Shown: positions 1 to 9,021, counted from the first letter of the stretch. The stretch: DNA of 64,000 nt from Mycolicibacterium wolinskyi (GCF_002101965.1 NZ_LQQA01000007.1:1-64000); one strand, 5' to 3'. The notes: generated by a model not told the origin, from the letters alone. Program-made: numbers and translations.

Positions 1-254
1 CGCGTGTCGGGTAAAAGAGGCGACCGGATCGTGATGGCTCTGTCGTCGGCGGCGCCGCAGGTAGACGACGGAATCGTCGTAGCGGTTGGCCAGACTGCTT
101 CCTGTTGGATGACGTGTGCGACGTCGACAAGGTCGTCCAGATCCAACGCCGCGCTCACGAACGGTTGCCCCGGCGCGGGGTCGCGTCGCGGCGCAGCGCG
201 GCGGTGACTGGCGGCGATAACCGGGCGTCTGCCAGTCAGTCCGACACGACCCAT
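1..254 (-). CDS. Hypothetical protein, N-terminal part only (runs off the left edge)
   Basis: The frame is open from just after the stop of the neighbouring DUF917 gene to the window edge. An ATG at 254 gives 84 codons; a GTG at 158 is an alternative start. The part from about residue 30 onward (AALDLDDLVDVAHVIQQEA, then a Thr/Ser-rich stretch) has coding-like composition, while the first 30 residues are Arg-rich and may be untranslated. It lies 33 bases downstream of the DUF917 stop on the same strand, so it is probably the third gene of that operon. I do not recognise the family. It could be the missing ring-opening or transport function of the cluster, but nothing visible shows this. Confidence 0.35.
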   Translation of the reverse strand, partial: MGRVGLTGRRPVIAASHRRAAPRRDPAPGQPFVSAALDLDDLVDVAHVIQQEAVWPTATTIPSSTCGAADDRAITIRSPLLPDT

Positions 255-287
255 AAGGCGCAGGGCATTCCGCAGCGCGCTCGGCGC

Positions 288-1364
288 CTAACGTTTGGCT
301 TCTTCCACAGGTCGGAAGTCTGCGTCGTAGCCGAACGCTCGAGGACCGGTGAGTGCGAGTCCTCGTTCTGATCGCCATCGGTCGTCACATGGGAGACCTA
401 GGACGCAGAGACGGTACCCGAACTTCACTTCCTCAGCAGTGATGGGTTGCCCGGAGTCGCTGGTCATCATGACGATGAGGTCGGGAACCGTCGCCACCAA
501 CTCGCCGTTGCGGAGGGCGACGATGTTCTCGTTCTGAAAATGGATGGTCATCTCCTGGCCCCGCCATTCGTCGAGACCTTGCAATGTGACCGTCCCGAGG
601 GTGAAGCCTCCGGAGTTCGCGCGCTGGACTGCTGTGACCTTGCCTTCGATGAGGATTCGGCCACCTCGGTGGGTGACCACCGCATCGGCGGCTGACTGGT
701 GTTCAGCCCTGGAGGAGCGGACCAGACGCCCGAGGTCTTGGGCAAGGGTTATCACTCCCGGGATCAGCCACTCCTTGGCTTGTTTCCCGGTCATCGGATA
801 CAGCGCCGTCATATTGCAACAACCGGATGCGACGGTCGTTGCGCGCATTAGTGTCTCGGCCCATTGGTTCGAGGACGCGGTCAGCACCACGGCATTGCCG
901 TGCTCGTCTGTCATGCTCAGCGGCGTGGCTGATCCTCCGTACAGTGTGGGCGTGACGAGCTCGAGTGCGGGGAATGCGCGCCCCATGCCGTCGGCGTCGA
1001 CGATTGGAAGACCTAGAGAGAGCGCGCTGAAAGGGACAACGGCATTCAGACCGCCCGCTTCGATGGGGGCGATGTGGGTGAAGCGTGCACCGAGGAAGTT
1101 CTCGAGTGCTTGCACAGCGCTTACTGCTTCTTGCACACGGGGCAGTTTCTCGACCAGGACCCCCGGGGCGCCGATGGCCGCAACGAAGCAGATGCGGTTG
1201 TCATCTGCCAGGTCGTCCAGTTCGACGAGCGGGGCGTCGCCATGGGCTCGGATCTGTTCGCGCGCCATCAACTGGCCGATATAGGGGTCACCTCCTCCAC
1301 CCGCTCCCAGGACAGTGGCGCCGAGCGCGATGTCGACCAATGCCGATTCGTCGATGTACCTCAT
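288..1364 (-). CDS. DUF917 (S-methyl thiohydantoin desulfurase-like) protein
   Basis: The 358-residue protein is a full-length DUF917 member. The N-terminal glycine motif LGATVLGAGGGGDP lies near residues 14-27, and the C-terminus ends with GPRAFGYDADF. DUF917 proteins sit beside or are fused to hydantoinase A-type subunits, and the Pfam family is named after S-methyl thiohydantoin desulfurase; the substrate here is unknown. The ATG at 1364 has an AAAGGAG ribosome site about 7 bases upstream and overlaps the stop of the upstream hydantoinase gene by four bases (ATGA), which implies translational coupling and probably a complex. A paralogue of identical length lies at 3138-4214 on the other strand. 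Cytoplasmic, no signal peptide. Confidence 0.88.
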   Translation of the reverse strand: MRYIDESALVDIALGATVLGAGGGGDPYIGQLMAREQIRAHGDAPLVELDDLADDNRICFVAAIGAPGVLVEKLPRVQEAVSAVQALENFLGARFTHIAPIEAGGLNAVVPFSALSLGLPIVDADGMGRAFPALELVTPTLYGGSATPLSMTDEHGNAVVLTASSNQWAETLMRATTVASGCCNMTALYPMTGKQAKEWLIPGVITLAQDLGRLVRSSRAEHQSAADAVVTHRGGRILIEGKVTAVQRANSGGFTLGTVTLQGLDEWRGQEMTIHFQNENIVALRNGELVATVPDLIVMMTSDSGQPITAEEVKFGYRLCVLGLPCDDRWRSERGLALTGPRAFGYDADFRPVEEAKR

Positions 1365-2911
1365 AGCAGCGCTCCTTTCAACTGCATGTCGCCGACTGCC
1401 CGGACCCGTACCCGAATCGCCGTGCCGCCGGGCAGGTGAGACAGGGGGATGTCTTCCTCGTCGATGATGCGGACGGTTGCAGGGTCAGCGCCGGCGGCGA
1501 CCGCGCGGTCGCGTGCGTCGACTCGAGCGCGGATCAGGACGTCATCGCGGCCTGTTCCGGCGAGTGATTCGATCCGATCGACTTCTCCGCCGGCCATCGC
1601 CATGGCTGCCCCGACGGCGTTGGCCGAGCCTGGTTCAGTTGGCACTTCTGTGGCGCCTGCGATGAGCGGGGCGATCAGTGGGGCGCCGCCTCCGACCACC
1701 GAGATGACGGTCTGGGCGTCGGTCATCTTGGTCTGCTCGATCAAGGCGTTGACCTTGTCGCGGACATAGGCGAGTGCGCGCTCCACCAGCTGCCGGGGTA
1801 CGTTCCGGACTGCGTCGACATCGCCGATCTGGGCGAATCCCGCTCTGACAGCAATGTCGGTGAATGTCAGTGTGCTGCCACCGAAGACGAGCGCGTCGCT
1901 GGTCAGTCGGTACCCGACTGACGCTGGGCCGACCAGACCGGTGGAAACATCGACAATACTGCCACCCCCGATCGCCAATGAGGCCACATCTGGCATCCGA
2001 AAGTTGCTTCTCACACCTCCGAGATCAACCGAGACTGTCGACTCTCGCGTGAAACCCGCACGGAGCAAACCGATATCGGTGGTGGTGCCGCCGATATCGA
2101 TCACCACCGCGGCATCGTGGGCGGCAAGCCCACACAGCGCGGCGGCTCCTCTCATCGAGTTGGTGGGGCCAGAGCCAATCGCAAAGATCGGATACTTCTC
2201 GACCTGTCCGAGTGTCATGAGTGTGCCGTCGTTGCCTGTGATGAAGATCGGCGCCGAGAGATCGAGCCCGTCGAGAATATCGGTGAATGCCGAGGCCACG
2301 GAACCAGCGAGCGGACGAAGGCTCTCGTTCAAGATGGCGGCGTTCTCCCGGCCCAAGAGGCCGATGCGGCCGATCTCGTGAGAAACCGTAGAAGACGCCT
2401 CGGGGATCTCCTCGAGCAGGATCTGTGCTGTGCGCTCTTCGGCTGCCGGATCGAGTGGGGAGAAGGTGCCGGAGATTGCGATATGCCGGGTACCATGCCG
2501 GCGTATCTCTTGGGCGATCTCGCGCAAGGTGGGTTCATCGAGATCGTGGAGAGGCCTCCCGTCGAACTGAGTGCCGCCACGAACGACGTACGTGCCTGCG
2601 TTACAGGCGGCGGCAAGAGGTTCTGGCCAATCGGTCAGCGGCATAAGCGTCTGGGGTGGCGTCGCCAGACGGATACTTGCCGTTCGAGCAAGGTGTTTCG
2701 CTTGAGTGACGGCATTGATGAAGTGCGTCGTGCCGATCACCACGGCGTCGACGTCCCGTGTGGAGGAGGTTGACAGCAGTTTCTCGATGCCATCACGGAT
2801 ACCGGATGTGATGTCCGGGGTGGTCGGCGATTTGCAGGTGGCACGAATGGTTGTGCCCTCGAGCAGCACCACATCGGTGTTGGTGCCGCCCACATCGATT
2901 CCGAGTCTCAT
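1361..2911 (-). CDS. Hydantoinase/oxoprolinase family protein (intact ATPase motifs)
   Basis: This 516-residue protein belongs to the HyuA/oxoprolinase family with the actin-like ATPase fold. Both phosphate-binding motifs are intact: DVGGTNTD at 6-13 and DIGGTTTD at 272-279, followed by a GGGS loop at 315-318. Family members couple ATP hydrolysis to opening of hydantoin-like or oxoproline rings. It is shorter than classical HyuA (about 690 residues) and lacks the long C-terminal part, as expected for the form that partners with DUF917. Start ATG at 2911 has AGGAG about 9 bases upstream. It is the first gene of the minus-strand operon and is divergent from a second DUF917/hydantoinase pair, with 226 bases between them. 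Confidence 0.88.
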   Translation of the reverse strand: MRLGIDVGGTNTDVVLLEGTTIRATCKSPTTPDITSGIRDGIEKLLSTSSTRDVDAVVIGTTHFINAVTQAKHLARTASIRLATPPQTLMPLTDWPEPLAAACNAGTYVVRGGTQFDGRPLHDLDEPTLREIAQEIRRHGTRHIAISGTFSPLDPAAEERTAQILLEEIPEASSTVSHEIGRIGLLGRENAAILNESLRPLAGSVASAFTDILDGLDLSAPIFITGNDGTLMTLGQVEKYPIFAIGSGPTNSMRGAAALCGLAAHDAAVVIDIGGTTTDIGLLRAGFTRESTVSVDLGGVRSNFRMPDVASLAIGGGSIVDVSTGLVGPASVGYRLTSDALVFGGSTLTFTDIAVRAGFAQIGDVDAVRNVPRQLVERALAYVRDKVNALIEQTKMTDAQTVISVVGGGAPLIAPLIAGATEVPTEPGSANAVGAAMAMAGGEVDRIESLAGTGRDDVLIRARVDARDRAVAAGADPATVRIIDEEDIPLSHLPGGTAIRVRVRAVGDMQLKGALL

Positions 2912-3079
2912 GCCGAGGTGCGCTCCTGTTGTCGTCAGCAGATCTGGCTGCTCCGGGACCCGCCTGTTGCGTAGGTCTCACGTCGAGCTGCGTGCGCATC
3001 AGACTGTGGCGGGTGGATCGGGAAATCAATGTGCACTTCGCTGCGCGGAAGCGGCTGCATTGGGCGAATGCAACAGGCT

Positions 3080-3095
3080 ACATATCAAATTATGT
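3080..3095. promoter_or_regulatory. AT-rich inverted repeat in the divergent promoter region
   Basis: ACATA and TATGT are exact inverted arms separated by TCAAAT. The block is markedly AT-rich in a GC-rich surrounding and lies between the two divergent DUF917/hydantoinase operons, 43 bases before the GTG of the plus-strand operon. It could be an operator, with the PucR-type regulator encoded at 5646 as obvious candidate ligand, or part of a -10 region. The role is inferred from position and symmetry only. Confidence 0.45.
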
Positions 3096-3137
3096 GATTG
3101 ACTGACTGTCCGGCGGGACGTCGAGTGGCAGGATCTG

Positions 3138-4214
3138 GTGTTAGAAATCGTCGAGAAAGACATCGGCGCGTTGGCGCTAGGAGCTACCGTTCTGGGCGCG
3201 GGGGGCGGTGGAGATCCATGGGTGAACACGGCGATCCTGGCCCAAGCGATCGCCGAGTACGGCCCCATCGAGGTGGTCGACGCGTCGCAACTGCCGGCGA
3301 CTGATCGGGTCGCGACCATTGGACTGGTAGGGGCACCTACGGCGATGCTCGAACAGTTTCCGGGACCGTGCGAAGTGAAACGAAGTTTGGACCTGCTCGA
3401 AAGAGTGGTAGGTGCAAAGTGTGCCGCAGTGATGCCGATCGAAGTCGGCGGAATGAACGCGTTGTTCCCGCTGGCCGCCGCCGCCTGGGCGGGTGTTCCG
3501 TGCCTCGACGCTGATGCCATGCATCGTGCATTTCCGCACATCGACATGACCTTGCCAGCGCTGCGGGGAGTCCGAGCAGGCCCTGCGGTACTGGCGGGGT
3601 GTTCCGGATACGATGTGGTGCTGCGTGCTCCCACCAATCGCGGTATCGAATCGATGGCGCGCGGATGCGTTCGCGATATGGGGCTGGTGGCGGTGCTCTG
3701 CGCCTACCCGATGACTAGTGAGCAGTGCATAAAAACCTGCGCGCAGGGGTCGCTGACGCACTGTCTTGAAATCGGCCGGCAGCTTGCCGCTGTCGACCCG
3801 CACGAGCCCGACGCCCTCGATGGCTTTCTCGGCTTGGTGGGCGGGCGCTGCCTTGTCGATGGGGCCGTCGTCCACGTCGTACGACCTGAAGTGAACGTCC
3901 GCAACGGCCGTGGAACGGTGTTGATCGAGGCTGAAGAGTCGCCGGAACGCCTCGTGCGGATCGAGTACCAGTCAGAGAACATCATCGCCATCGAGGATGG
4001 ACGGCCTCTAGCCACCACCCCCGACCTCATCGTCATCCTTCGCCTTGAGACCCTGCAACCGGTGGCCACCGAAGCCATCGCGGTCGGGCAGCGGGTGCAG
4101 GTCATCGGCATCCCTGTCCACCACGGCTGGACCACCGCCGAGGGAATCGCGATGGCCGGCCCACGAGCTTACGGGTACGACCTCGATTACTCCGCGTTCG
4201 AGAGTGCCGGTTGA
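3138..4214 (+). CDS. DUF917 (S-methyl thiohydantoin desulfurase-like) protein, second copy
   Basis: At 358 residues it matches the copy at 288-1364 in length and architecture: the glycine motif LGATVLGAGGGGDP is near residues 12-25, a DADAMHRAFP segment corresponds to DADGMGRAFP in the first copy, and GPRAYGYDLDY closes the protein. The GTG start has a GGCAGGA-like ribosome site. The stop overlaps the TTG start of the next gene by four bases, so the two subunits are translationally coupled exactly as in the mirror-image operon. Divergent in sequence, so the duplication is old. It probably forms a complex with the adjacent hydantoinase-like protein; the substrate is unknown. Confidence 0.86.
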   Translation: MLEIVEKDIGALALGATVLGAGGGGDPWVNTAILAQAIAEYGPIEVVDASQLPATDRVATIGLVGAPTAMLEQFPGPCEVKRSLDLLERVVGAKCAAVMPIEVGGMNALFPLAAAAWAGVPCLDADAMHRAFPHIDMTLPALRGVRAGPAVLAGCSGYDVVLRAPTNRGIESMARGCVRDMGLVAVLCAYPMTSEQCIKTCAQGSLTHCLEIGRQLAAVDPHEPDALDGFLGLVGGRCLVDGAVVHVVRPEVNVRNGRGTVLIEAEESPERLVRIEYQSENIIAIEDGRPLATTPDLIVILRLETLQPVATEAIAVGQRVQVIGIPVHHGWTTAEGIAMAGPRAYGYDLDYSAFESAG

Positions 4215-5602
4215 CCAGCTTTCGGTTGGGTATTCACATTGGCGACAGCACGCTCAGTGCCGCGTTGATCGACACGTCGCTGCGGGTTGCCACCTCGTTC
4301 TCAGTTCCCCGATCCGGCACCTTGGCGGAGTCGTTGGACGCCCTGGTCACCAACGGACCGTCGCGAATCGATCTAACAGACATAGCCTATGTCGGGATCG
4401 TGGTCAACGTCGGCCGGGAAGCGATCGAGCACCAGGATCTTGCAAAGGTCGGAGCCTTGCGCATCTCGGCGCCGGCCAGTATCTCGGTTCCGCCAGCGGC
4501 GACGTGGCCTGCCGAGTTGGCCGCAAGCGTCGCTGTGGAATCGGCTGTCATCGGTGGTGGACACGACTACACCGGCGGTGAACTCGCCGACCTCGATCTC
4601 GCGGCAGTGCGTTCCTTCGCATTTCGCTGCCGCGGCGCGGTGGACGCGATCGCAGTCACCGGATTGTGTTCGACCGTCAACTCTGACCATGAACAGCGAG
4701 CCGCCGCAATCATTCGATCGGTGCTCGGTCACCGGATTCCGGTCACTCTGGCACACGAGATCGGGGGTGTCGGACTCTTGCAGCGTGAGAACGGCGCCAT
4801 CCTCAACGCGGCTCTGGTTCGGTCGTTCACCCGGGCGCTGCGTGCCTGCAGTGACAAGCTGACTCGTCGCGGGCTGACTGGCGAGATCCTCATTGCCCAG
4901 AACGACGGAACTTTGCTGAGTTTGGCCGAAGCAGCGCGGCGCCCGATCTTCACCCTGGAAAGCGGTACTCCACACGCCATGCGCGGCGCCGCGCACCTGT
5001 CTAACACGACCAATGCCATTGTCGCTCATGCAGAGCCGACGATGATCAGGTTCGGAGCGCTGGTGGACGGGTATCCGCTGGAGTCCACCCTTCCGACCGA
5101 CATCGTGGGTATCCGCACTCATTGTCGGATGCCTGATCTCATCACGATCCGCGCGGGCCGAGCGTCTCCTCTCGGCCCGGATGTCTTGTCAGAGTCGGAA
5201 CAACGTTGGTGTGTAAGTGCGGCAGAACGCCTAGCGGGTCCGCACCGTGACATGCCTCTGCTCGGGGTGGGAGACAGCGCCAACCTGCTCGAGCGGATCG
5301 GCGGTGCGGCGCGCGAGGTAGCGGTGGTGGAACACGCCGCCGCGGCCGCGGCGGTCGGGGCTGCAGTCGCTGACGTCTCAGGGAGTATCGATCGAACGTG
5401 TGACTACGAAAATCAGTCTCGGGAAAAGCTCTTGGCGGAAAGCATCGAAGCCGCCACACTTGCTGCCGTGCGATCCGGCGCCGATATCCGACACATCAGG
5501 ATCGACAGTGTCAGGGAGACGCCCTTGGGCTATTCGCCGGGTCGAGGCGCACGAATACGAGTTCGGGCGGTGGGTCCCGTACTCGACTTGCAATCGCGAT
5601 GA
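4211..5602 (+). CDS. Hydantoinase/oxoprolinase-like protein with degenerate ATPase motifs
   Basis: This 463-residue protein aligns along its length with the neighbour at 1361-2911: shared HEIG..GLL.REN.AILN, QNDGT/GNDGT and SG.....MRGA segments. The nucleotide-binding loops are altered. DVGGTNTD is replaced by HIGDSTLS at 9-16, DIGGTTTD by HAEPTMIR at 273-280, and the GGGS loop by AGRAS near 315-319. The acidic residues needed for metal-ATP binding are therefore missing, which points to a pseudo-ATPase that has a structural or regulatory role. The TTG start overlaps the DUF917 stop. A frameshift cannot explain it because the frame stays open and similar throughout. Confidence 0.82.
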   Translation: MTSFRLGIHIGDSTLSAALIDTSLRVATSFSVPRSGTLAESLDALVTNGPSRIDLTDIAYVGIVVNVGREAIEHQDLAKVGALRISAPASISVPPAATWPAELAASVAVESAVIGGGHDYTGGELADLDLAAVRSFAFRCRGAVDAIAVTGLCSTVNSDHEQRAAAIIRSVLGHRIPVTLAHEIGGVGLLQRENGAILNAALVRSFTRALRACSDKLTRRGLTGEILIAQNDGTLLSLAEAARRPIFTLESGTPHAMRGAAHLSNTTNAIVAHAEPTMIRFGALVDGYPLESTLPTDIVGIRTHCRMPDLITIRAGRASPLGPDVLSESEQRWCVSAAERLAGPHRDMPLLGVGDSANLLERIGGAAREVAVVEHAAAAAAVGAAVADVSGSIDRTCDYENQSREKLLAESIEAATLAAVRSGADIRHIRIDSVRETPLGYSPGRGARIRVRAVGPVLDLQSR

Positions 5603-5645
5603 CGTCGTCTCAACCCGCCTCGTCAGCTCCCGAAGAGGAAACATC

Positions 5646-7217
5646 TTGTCTCTCAACGTCGCTCAACTGATTGCCAGCGGTATCCTGAGCGATACCGAAC
5701 TAGTTGGCGGACGACGGGGGCTGGGCCGCCGTGTCCGTACCGTTACGTCCTGCGACTCTGCACATCGCCTGCGAACGCTGGGTACCGGCACTGTCGCGGT
5801 GTTCACCTCCGAGGGCCCCACCATCGAAGATCTCGACGCTGAGACCGCGATCCGGCTGGCCGGCGGCCTCAACCTGTCCGCGTTGGTCTTCCCCAGTCAG
5901 GAGCCACGCGACGCCCTGGTGACGACTCGCCGGCTGGCGGACAAACTGGGGTTGCCCGTCATCGTCTGTCGATTGACCTCGACCGCCGAGGCGGTCGACC
6001 GCCTCGACAACCTGGCGCGGTTCCCGGAACTTGCGACCGCGCGGTCTTTGCAGGAGTTCATCCGCAAACTACGCCATACCGGACAATCACCCGACCGGCT
6101 CCTTGCTGCGTTGACCGAACAACTTTCCTGCCCGGTTGCTCTTATCGACAGCCACGGACGACGAGTCCGTGGCACCACCGCATTCGAAGCCTCTGAGACT
6201 CTCCTCGAGCACCTCAGGCAGTCACCAGCTGTTGGAAGGACGATCGAGGACGACACTGGTGGTGTGACCGTCGTAGAACCGATCACCCGGTCACAGGAAC
6301 GGACGGCACACCTTTGGCTGGCTGCGGACATCGAGTCACGTATCGAGGCGCGCATGGACCATGCGCGCCACCTCCTTGCTGTGTCGGCCTGGCCGCTCAC
6401 GGCCGCACTGCTTCAGCGCACACTCACCGGTGAGCGCGAGGGGCGCCAGCGATCGATGTTGCTCACCGAGATAGTGGAGCACTCGGATTCGCTGCCACGC
6501 CAGACCGTCGAACGGGCTGCGGCACTCGGTTGGCAACTGTCGGGATGGCACACTGCTGTCGCGGTCACCAGCCGAGACGGGGGAGCTGATGCCCGGGGGA
6601 GCCTGGCCGCTCGGGTGGTCGAAGACGGTCTCAAACTCCACGAGATCAACGCTGACCTCGTGGAACGTCCGGAGGGCTGGGTCTTTTGGATCACGAACGA
6701 GCTCGAGCCGTCTACGGGCGACGGCGTCGCGCTGATGGACCGGATTCGAACGGCCCTCGAGTGGGTGAACCACGAGGTGCCGTCGGCGTCGCTGGCCGCC
6801 GGCGTCGGTCTACCCTTCGAGGGCCCGGAGGGTATCAGGAAATCGATCCAGGAGGCTGAGCACGCATGCCTACTCGCCAGGACAAGTTCGCAGCCGGTCG
6901 CCGTCGAGCATAGTGACTCCACCAGCGTTCGCCGGCTGTTGATCGGCTACTACTCGAACCGCGCCCTACGGGAAGTCGCGGCACATTTAATGGCACCGCT
7001 GCGGGAGGCCGACACCGCCGGTGATCTGGAACGCACCATGGCGGCGTTCCTGGACAACAAGTCCTCGGCCACCGCGACAGCCAAGGCGCTCAACATCCAC
7101 CGCAACACGGTTCTGCATCGACTCGAGAGAATCACCGCCTTGTTGAAGTTGGACTTCACCGACGCCGAGGACAGGCTGGCTGCGCAGCTCGCGGTCCACC
7201 TCGCCGAACTGAACTGA
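5646..7217 (+). CDS. PucR-family transcriptional regulator
   Basis: The 523-residue protein has an N-terminal PucR ligand-sensing domain (about residues 5-130), a central GGDEF-like/CdaR-type region, and a C-terminal PucR-type helix-turn-helix (AFLDNKSSATATAKALNIHR region, about 455-515). PucR regulators control purine, hydantoin and amino-acid-derivative catabolism genes. A longer frame exists upstream, but it would overlap the previous gene by 200 bases; the TTG at 5646 has a GAGGAA site 7 bases upstream and begins exactly where PucR domains begin (LSLNVAQLIASG). It lies 43 bases after the hydantoinase-like gene and likely regulates the flanking catabolic operons. Confidence 0.88.
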   Translation: MSLNVAQLIASGILSDTELVGGRRGLGRRVRTVTSCDSAHRLRTLGTGTVAVFTSEGPTIEDLDAETAIRLAGGLNLSALVFPSQEPRDALVTTRRLADKLGLPVIVCRLTSTAEAVDRLDNLARFPELATARSLQEFIRKLRHTGQSPDRLLAALTEQLSCPVALIDSHGRRVRGTTAFEASETLLEHLRQSPAVGRTIEDDTGGVTVVEPITRSQERTAHLWLAADIESRIEARMDHARHLLAVSAWPLTAALLQRTLTGEREGRQRSMLLTEIVEHSDSLPRQTVERAAALGWQLSGWHTAVAVTSRDGGADARGSLAARVVEDGLKLHEINADLVERPEGWVFWITNELEPSTGDGVALMDRIRTALEWVNHEVPSASLAAGVGLPFEGPEGIRKSIQEAEHACLLARTSSQPVAVEHSDSTSVRRLLIGYYSNRALREVAAHLMAPLREADTAGDLERTMAAFLDNKSSATATAKALNIHRNTVLHRLERITALLKLDFTDAEDRLAAQLAVHLAELN

Positions 7218-7332
7218 TACGACAGAACGCCCAACAACATCATCCTGACCGCACGAGTTGCACATTGCTCTTCTTTCCAAACTTGGAGGACGCTGGTCCT
7301 GACCTTTTCACCCATCTGGAAGGTGGTCGACA

Positions 7333-7968
7333 GTGGCGACTTCTGTGGACAGACGACCAGCCGCGCTTTCCCCGCAACGGGTGCGTGAGATCATCGGTGA
7401 GCCAGAGGCGCTGGCGGCGAACAAAGTGCAGCCCGGCCTAGACGTCCATTTCCGGCGCTTTATCGCGCATTCCCCCTTCCTGTGCATGGCCACCTCCCAT
7501 GCCGACGGCACTGCCGACTGCTCACCGCGCGGTGACTACCCCGGGTTCGTGAAGGTGCTGGACGACACCACCGTGGCGATCCCGGATCGGGTGGGCAATG
7601 CCCGAATTGACTCCTTTGAGAACCTGGCGACTAATCCCAGTATCGGACTGATCTTCTTGGTGCCAGGCCACCGAGAGACGCTTCGCGTCAACGGAAAGGG
7701 TTACCTGACCGAGGATGACGATGTGCTCACCCGTTTGCAAGTGGAGGGTAAGACGCCGCGACTGGCAGTGATTGTCGAGGTCGAAGAGGCCTTCATCCAT
7801 TGCGGGAGAGCGATCATCCGGTCTCGACTGTGGAATCCGGACAGCCAAACACTGGCGGCTGAGGTTCCAAGCATGGGTGACATGGTCGCAGACCAAATTC
7901 GGCCAGAAGGACTCGACGCCGAAACTATCGACGGCGTCGTCGAAGTCGGCTACAAGACTCTTTACTGA
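7333..7968 (+). CDS. Pyridoxamine 5'-phosphate oxidase-fold flavoprotein (MSMEG_1024-type)
   Basis: The 211-residue protein has the PNPOx-like split-barrel pattern: an N-terminal helix, then FLCMATSHADGTADCSPRGD, the VAIPDRVGNARIDSFENL segment and GHRETLRVNGKG, typical of the small FMN-binding family around MSMEG_1024. Such proteins bind FMN or F420, but individual substrates are mostly unknown. GTG start; 115 bases separate it from the regulator and 20 bases from the reductase gene behind it, so the two flavoproteins are probably cotranscribed. A second family member is encoded at 57534. Confidence 0.82.
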   Translation: MATSVDRRPAALSPQRVREIIGEPEALAANKVQPGLDVHFRRFIAHSPFLCMATSHADGTADCSPRGDYPGFVKVLDDTTVAIPDRVGNARIDSFENLATNPSIGLIFLVPGHRETLRVNGKGYLTEDDDVLTRLQVEGKTPRLAVIVEVEEAFIHCGRAIIRSRLWNPDSQTLAAEVPSMGDMVADQIRPEGLDAETIDGVVEVGYKTLY

Positions 7969-7988
7969 CAGAATCGGAGCCGATCACC

Positions 7989-8939
7989 ATGCAGGATCTC
8001 GCAGCGACACCCGTCCCGGATCAGCACGTCCGAGTCGAAGCAATCACGAAGTTGACCCCGGACGCCGTCGAGGTACTGTTGCGCTCTGAATCGGGCAGCG
8101 TGTTGGCACCCTGGGACGCCGGTGCACACATCGACCTCACTTTGCCCAACTGGCTGGTGCGCCAATATTCTCTGTGCGGCGACCCCGCTGATCTCCAGCG
8201 GTACCGGATAGCGGTGCGGCGTGAAAAGTTGAGTCGCGGTGGATCTGAGTACATACACGACTTTCTCCGTGTCGGCGCGAAGCTGACGGTCTCACTACCG
8301 CGCAACACCTTTGAGGCACCCCAGTCCGGAACTCCGATGATGTTCATCGCGGGTGGTATTGGGATCACACCGATGCTGCCGATGTTTCTGGGCGCCCGTG
8401 CTGCGGGCGAGCGTGCCACGCTGTTGTACACAGGATGGTCACGTTCCAGCATGGCGTTTTTGGATGAGCTCGATCCACACAGTGAAGACGTCATCGTGGC
8501 CTCTGATGACCAGGAGGGACGCCCGGACTTCTCGCAACTGGCCGCGAATCTCAACGGCGGCACCCAGGTCTATGCGTGCGGACCCGAACCGATGCTTGTC
8601 GCGATCGAGAACGCGTTCGCGGCAACGAGCGGGATGCCGGTACAGATCGAACGGTTCCGCCCCCGGGCACGGGTATTTGCGGCCAACACCGAGTTCGAAG
8701 TCATGTGCGCCAGATCCGACCGGACTGTGACCGTCGGCAACCACGAGACGATGCTGGACGCGCTGACCAAGGCCGGCATCGCCACAGTCAGCGGATGCCG
8801 AGAGGGTGTCTGCGGAAGTTGCGAGATCGCAGTGCTATCAGGCGAACCCGAGCACCGAGACGACGTCGGGGCGCCCGATGGCCGGATGTATCCGTGCGTT
8901 TCGAGGGCACGCACGGAGCTGATCGTGGTCGACGTCTAG
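7989..8939 (+). CDS. Phthalate dioxygenase reductase-like flavin/2Fe-2S oxidoreductase (PDR/VanB family)
   Basis: The 316-residue protein has a ferredoxin-NADP reductase-type FAD/FMN domain (HIDLTLPNWLVRQYSLCGD, flavin binding), an NAD-binding domain (FIAGGIGITPML; YACGPEPML) and a C-terminal plant-type 2Fe-2S ferredoxin domain with the Cys pattern in SGCREGVCGSCEIAVLSG and a later CVSRA. This order (flavin-NAD-2Fe2S) defines the PDR/VanB reductases that feed electrons to Rieske oxygenases or demethylases. No oxygenase component is encoded in the window. Start ATG at 7989; it follows the flavoprotein gene closely. Its partner may be elsewhere, or it may serve the flavoprotein. Confidence 0.87.
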   Translation: MQDLAATPVPDQHVRVEAITKLTPDAVEVLLRSESGSVLAPWDAGAHIDLTLPNWLVRQYSLCGDPADLQRYRIAVRREKLSRGGSEYIHDFLRVGAKLTVSLPRNTFEAPQSGTPMMFIAGGIGITPMLPMFLGARAAGERATLLYTGWSRSSMAFLDELDPHSEDVIVASDDQEGRPDFSQLAANLNGGTQVYACGPEPMLVAIENAFAATSGMPVQIERFRPRARVFAANTEFEVMCARSDRTVTVGNHETMLDALTKAGIATVSGCREGVCGSCEIAVLSGEPEHRDDVGAPDGRMYPCVSRARTELIVVDV

Positions 8940-9021
8940 CTCAAGTTCAGCCGACACGGTGTCCTAATTCCACAGCGACGCCGCAGATTCATTGCTGCAC
9001 CACATCGGGATGCGATATCCC

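Noticed and set aside
4373-5122. Long minus-strand frame inside the degenerate hydantoinase gene
   Set aside because: It is a GC-rich antisense shadow. The plus-strand frame has clear similarity to the intact paralogue.
5400-5645. Upstream ATG for the PucR-type regulator
   Set aside because: It would overlap the hydantoinase-like gene by about 200 bases, and the added residues match no PucR domain.
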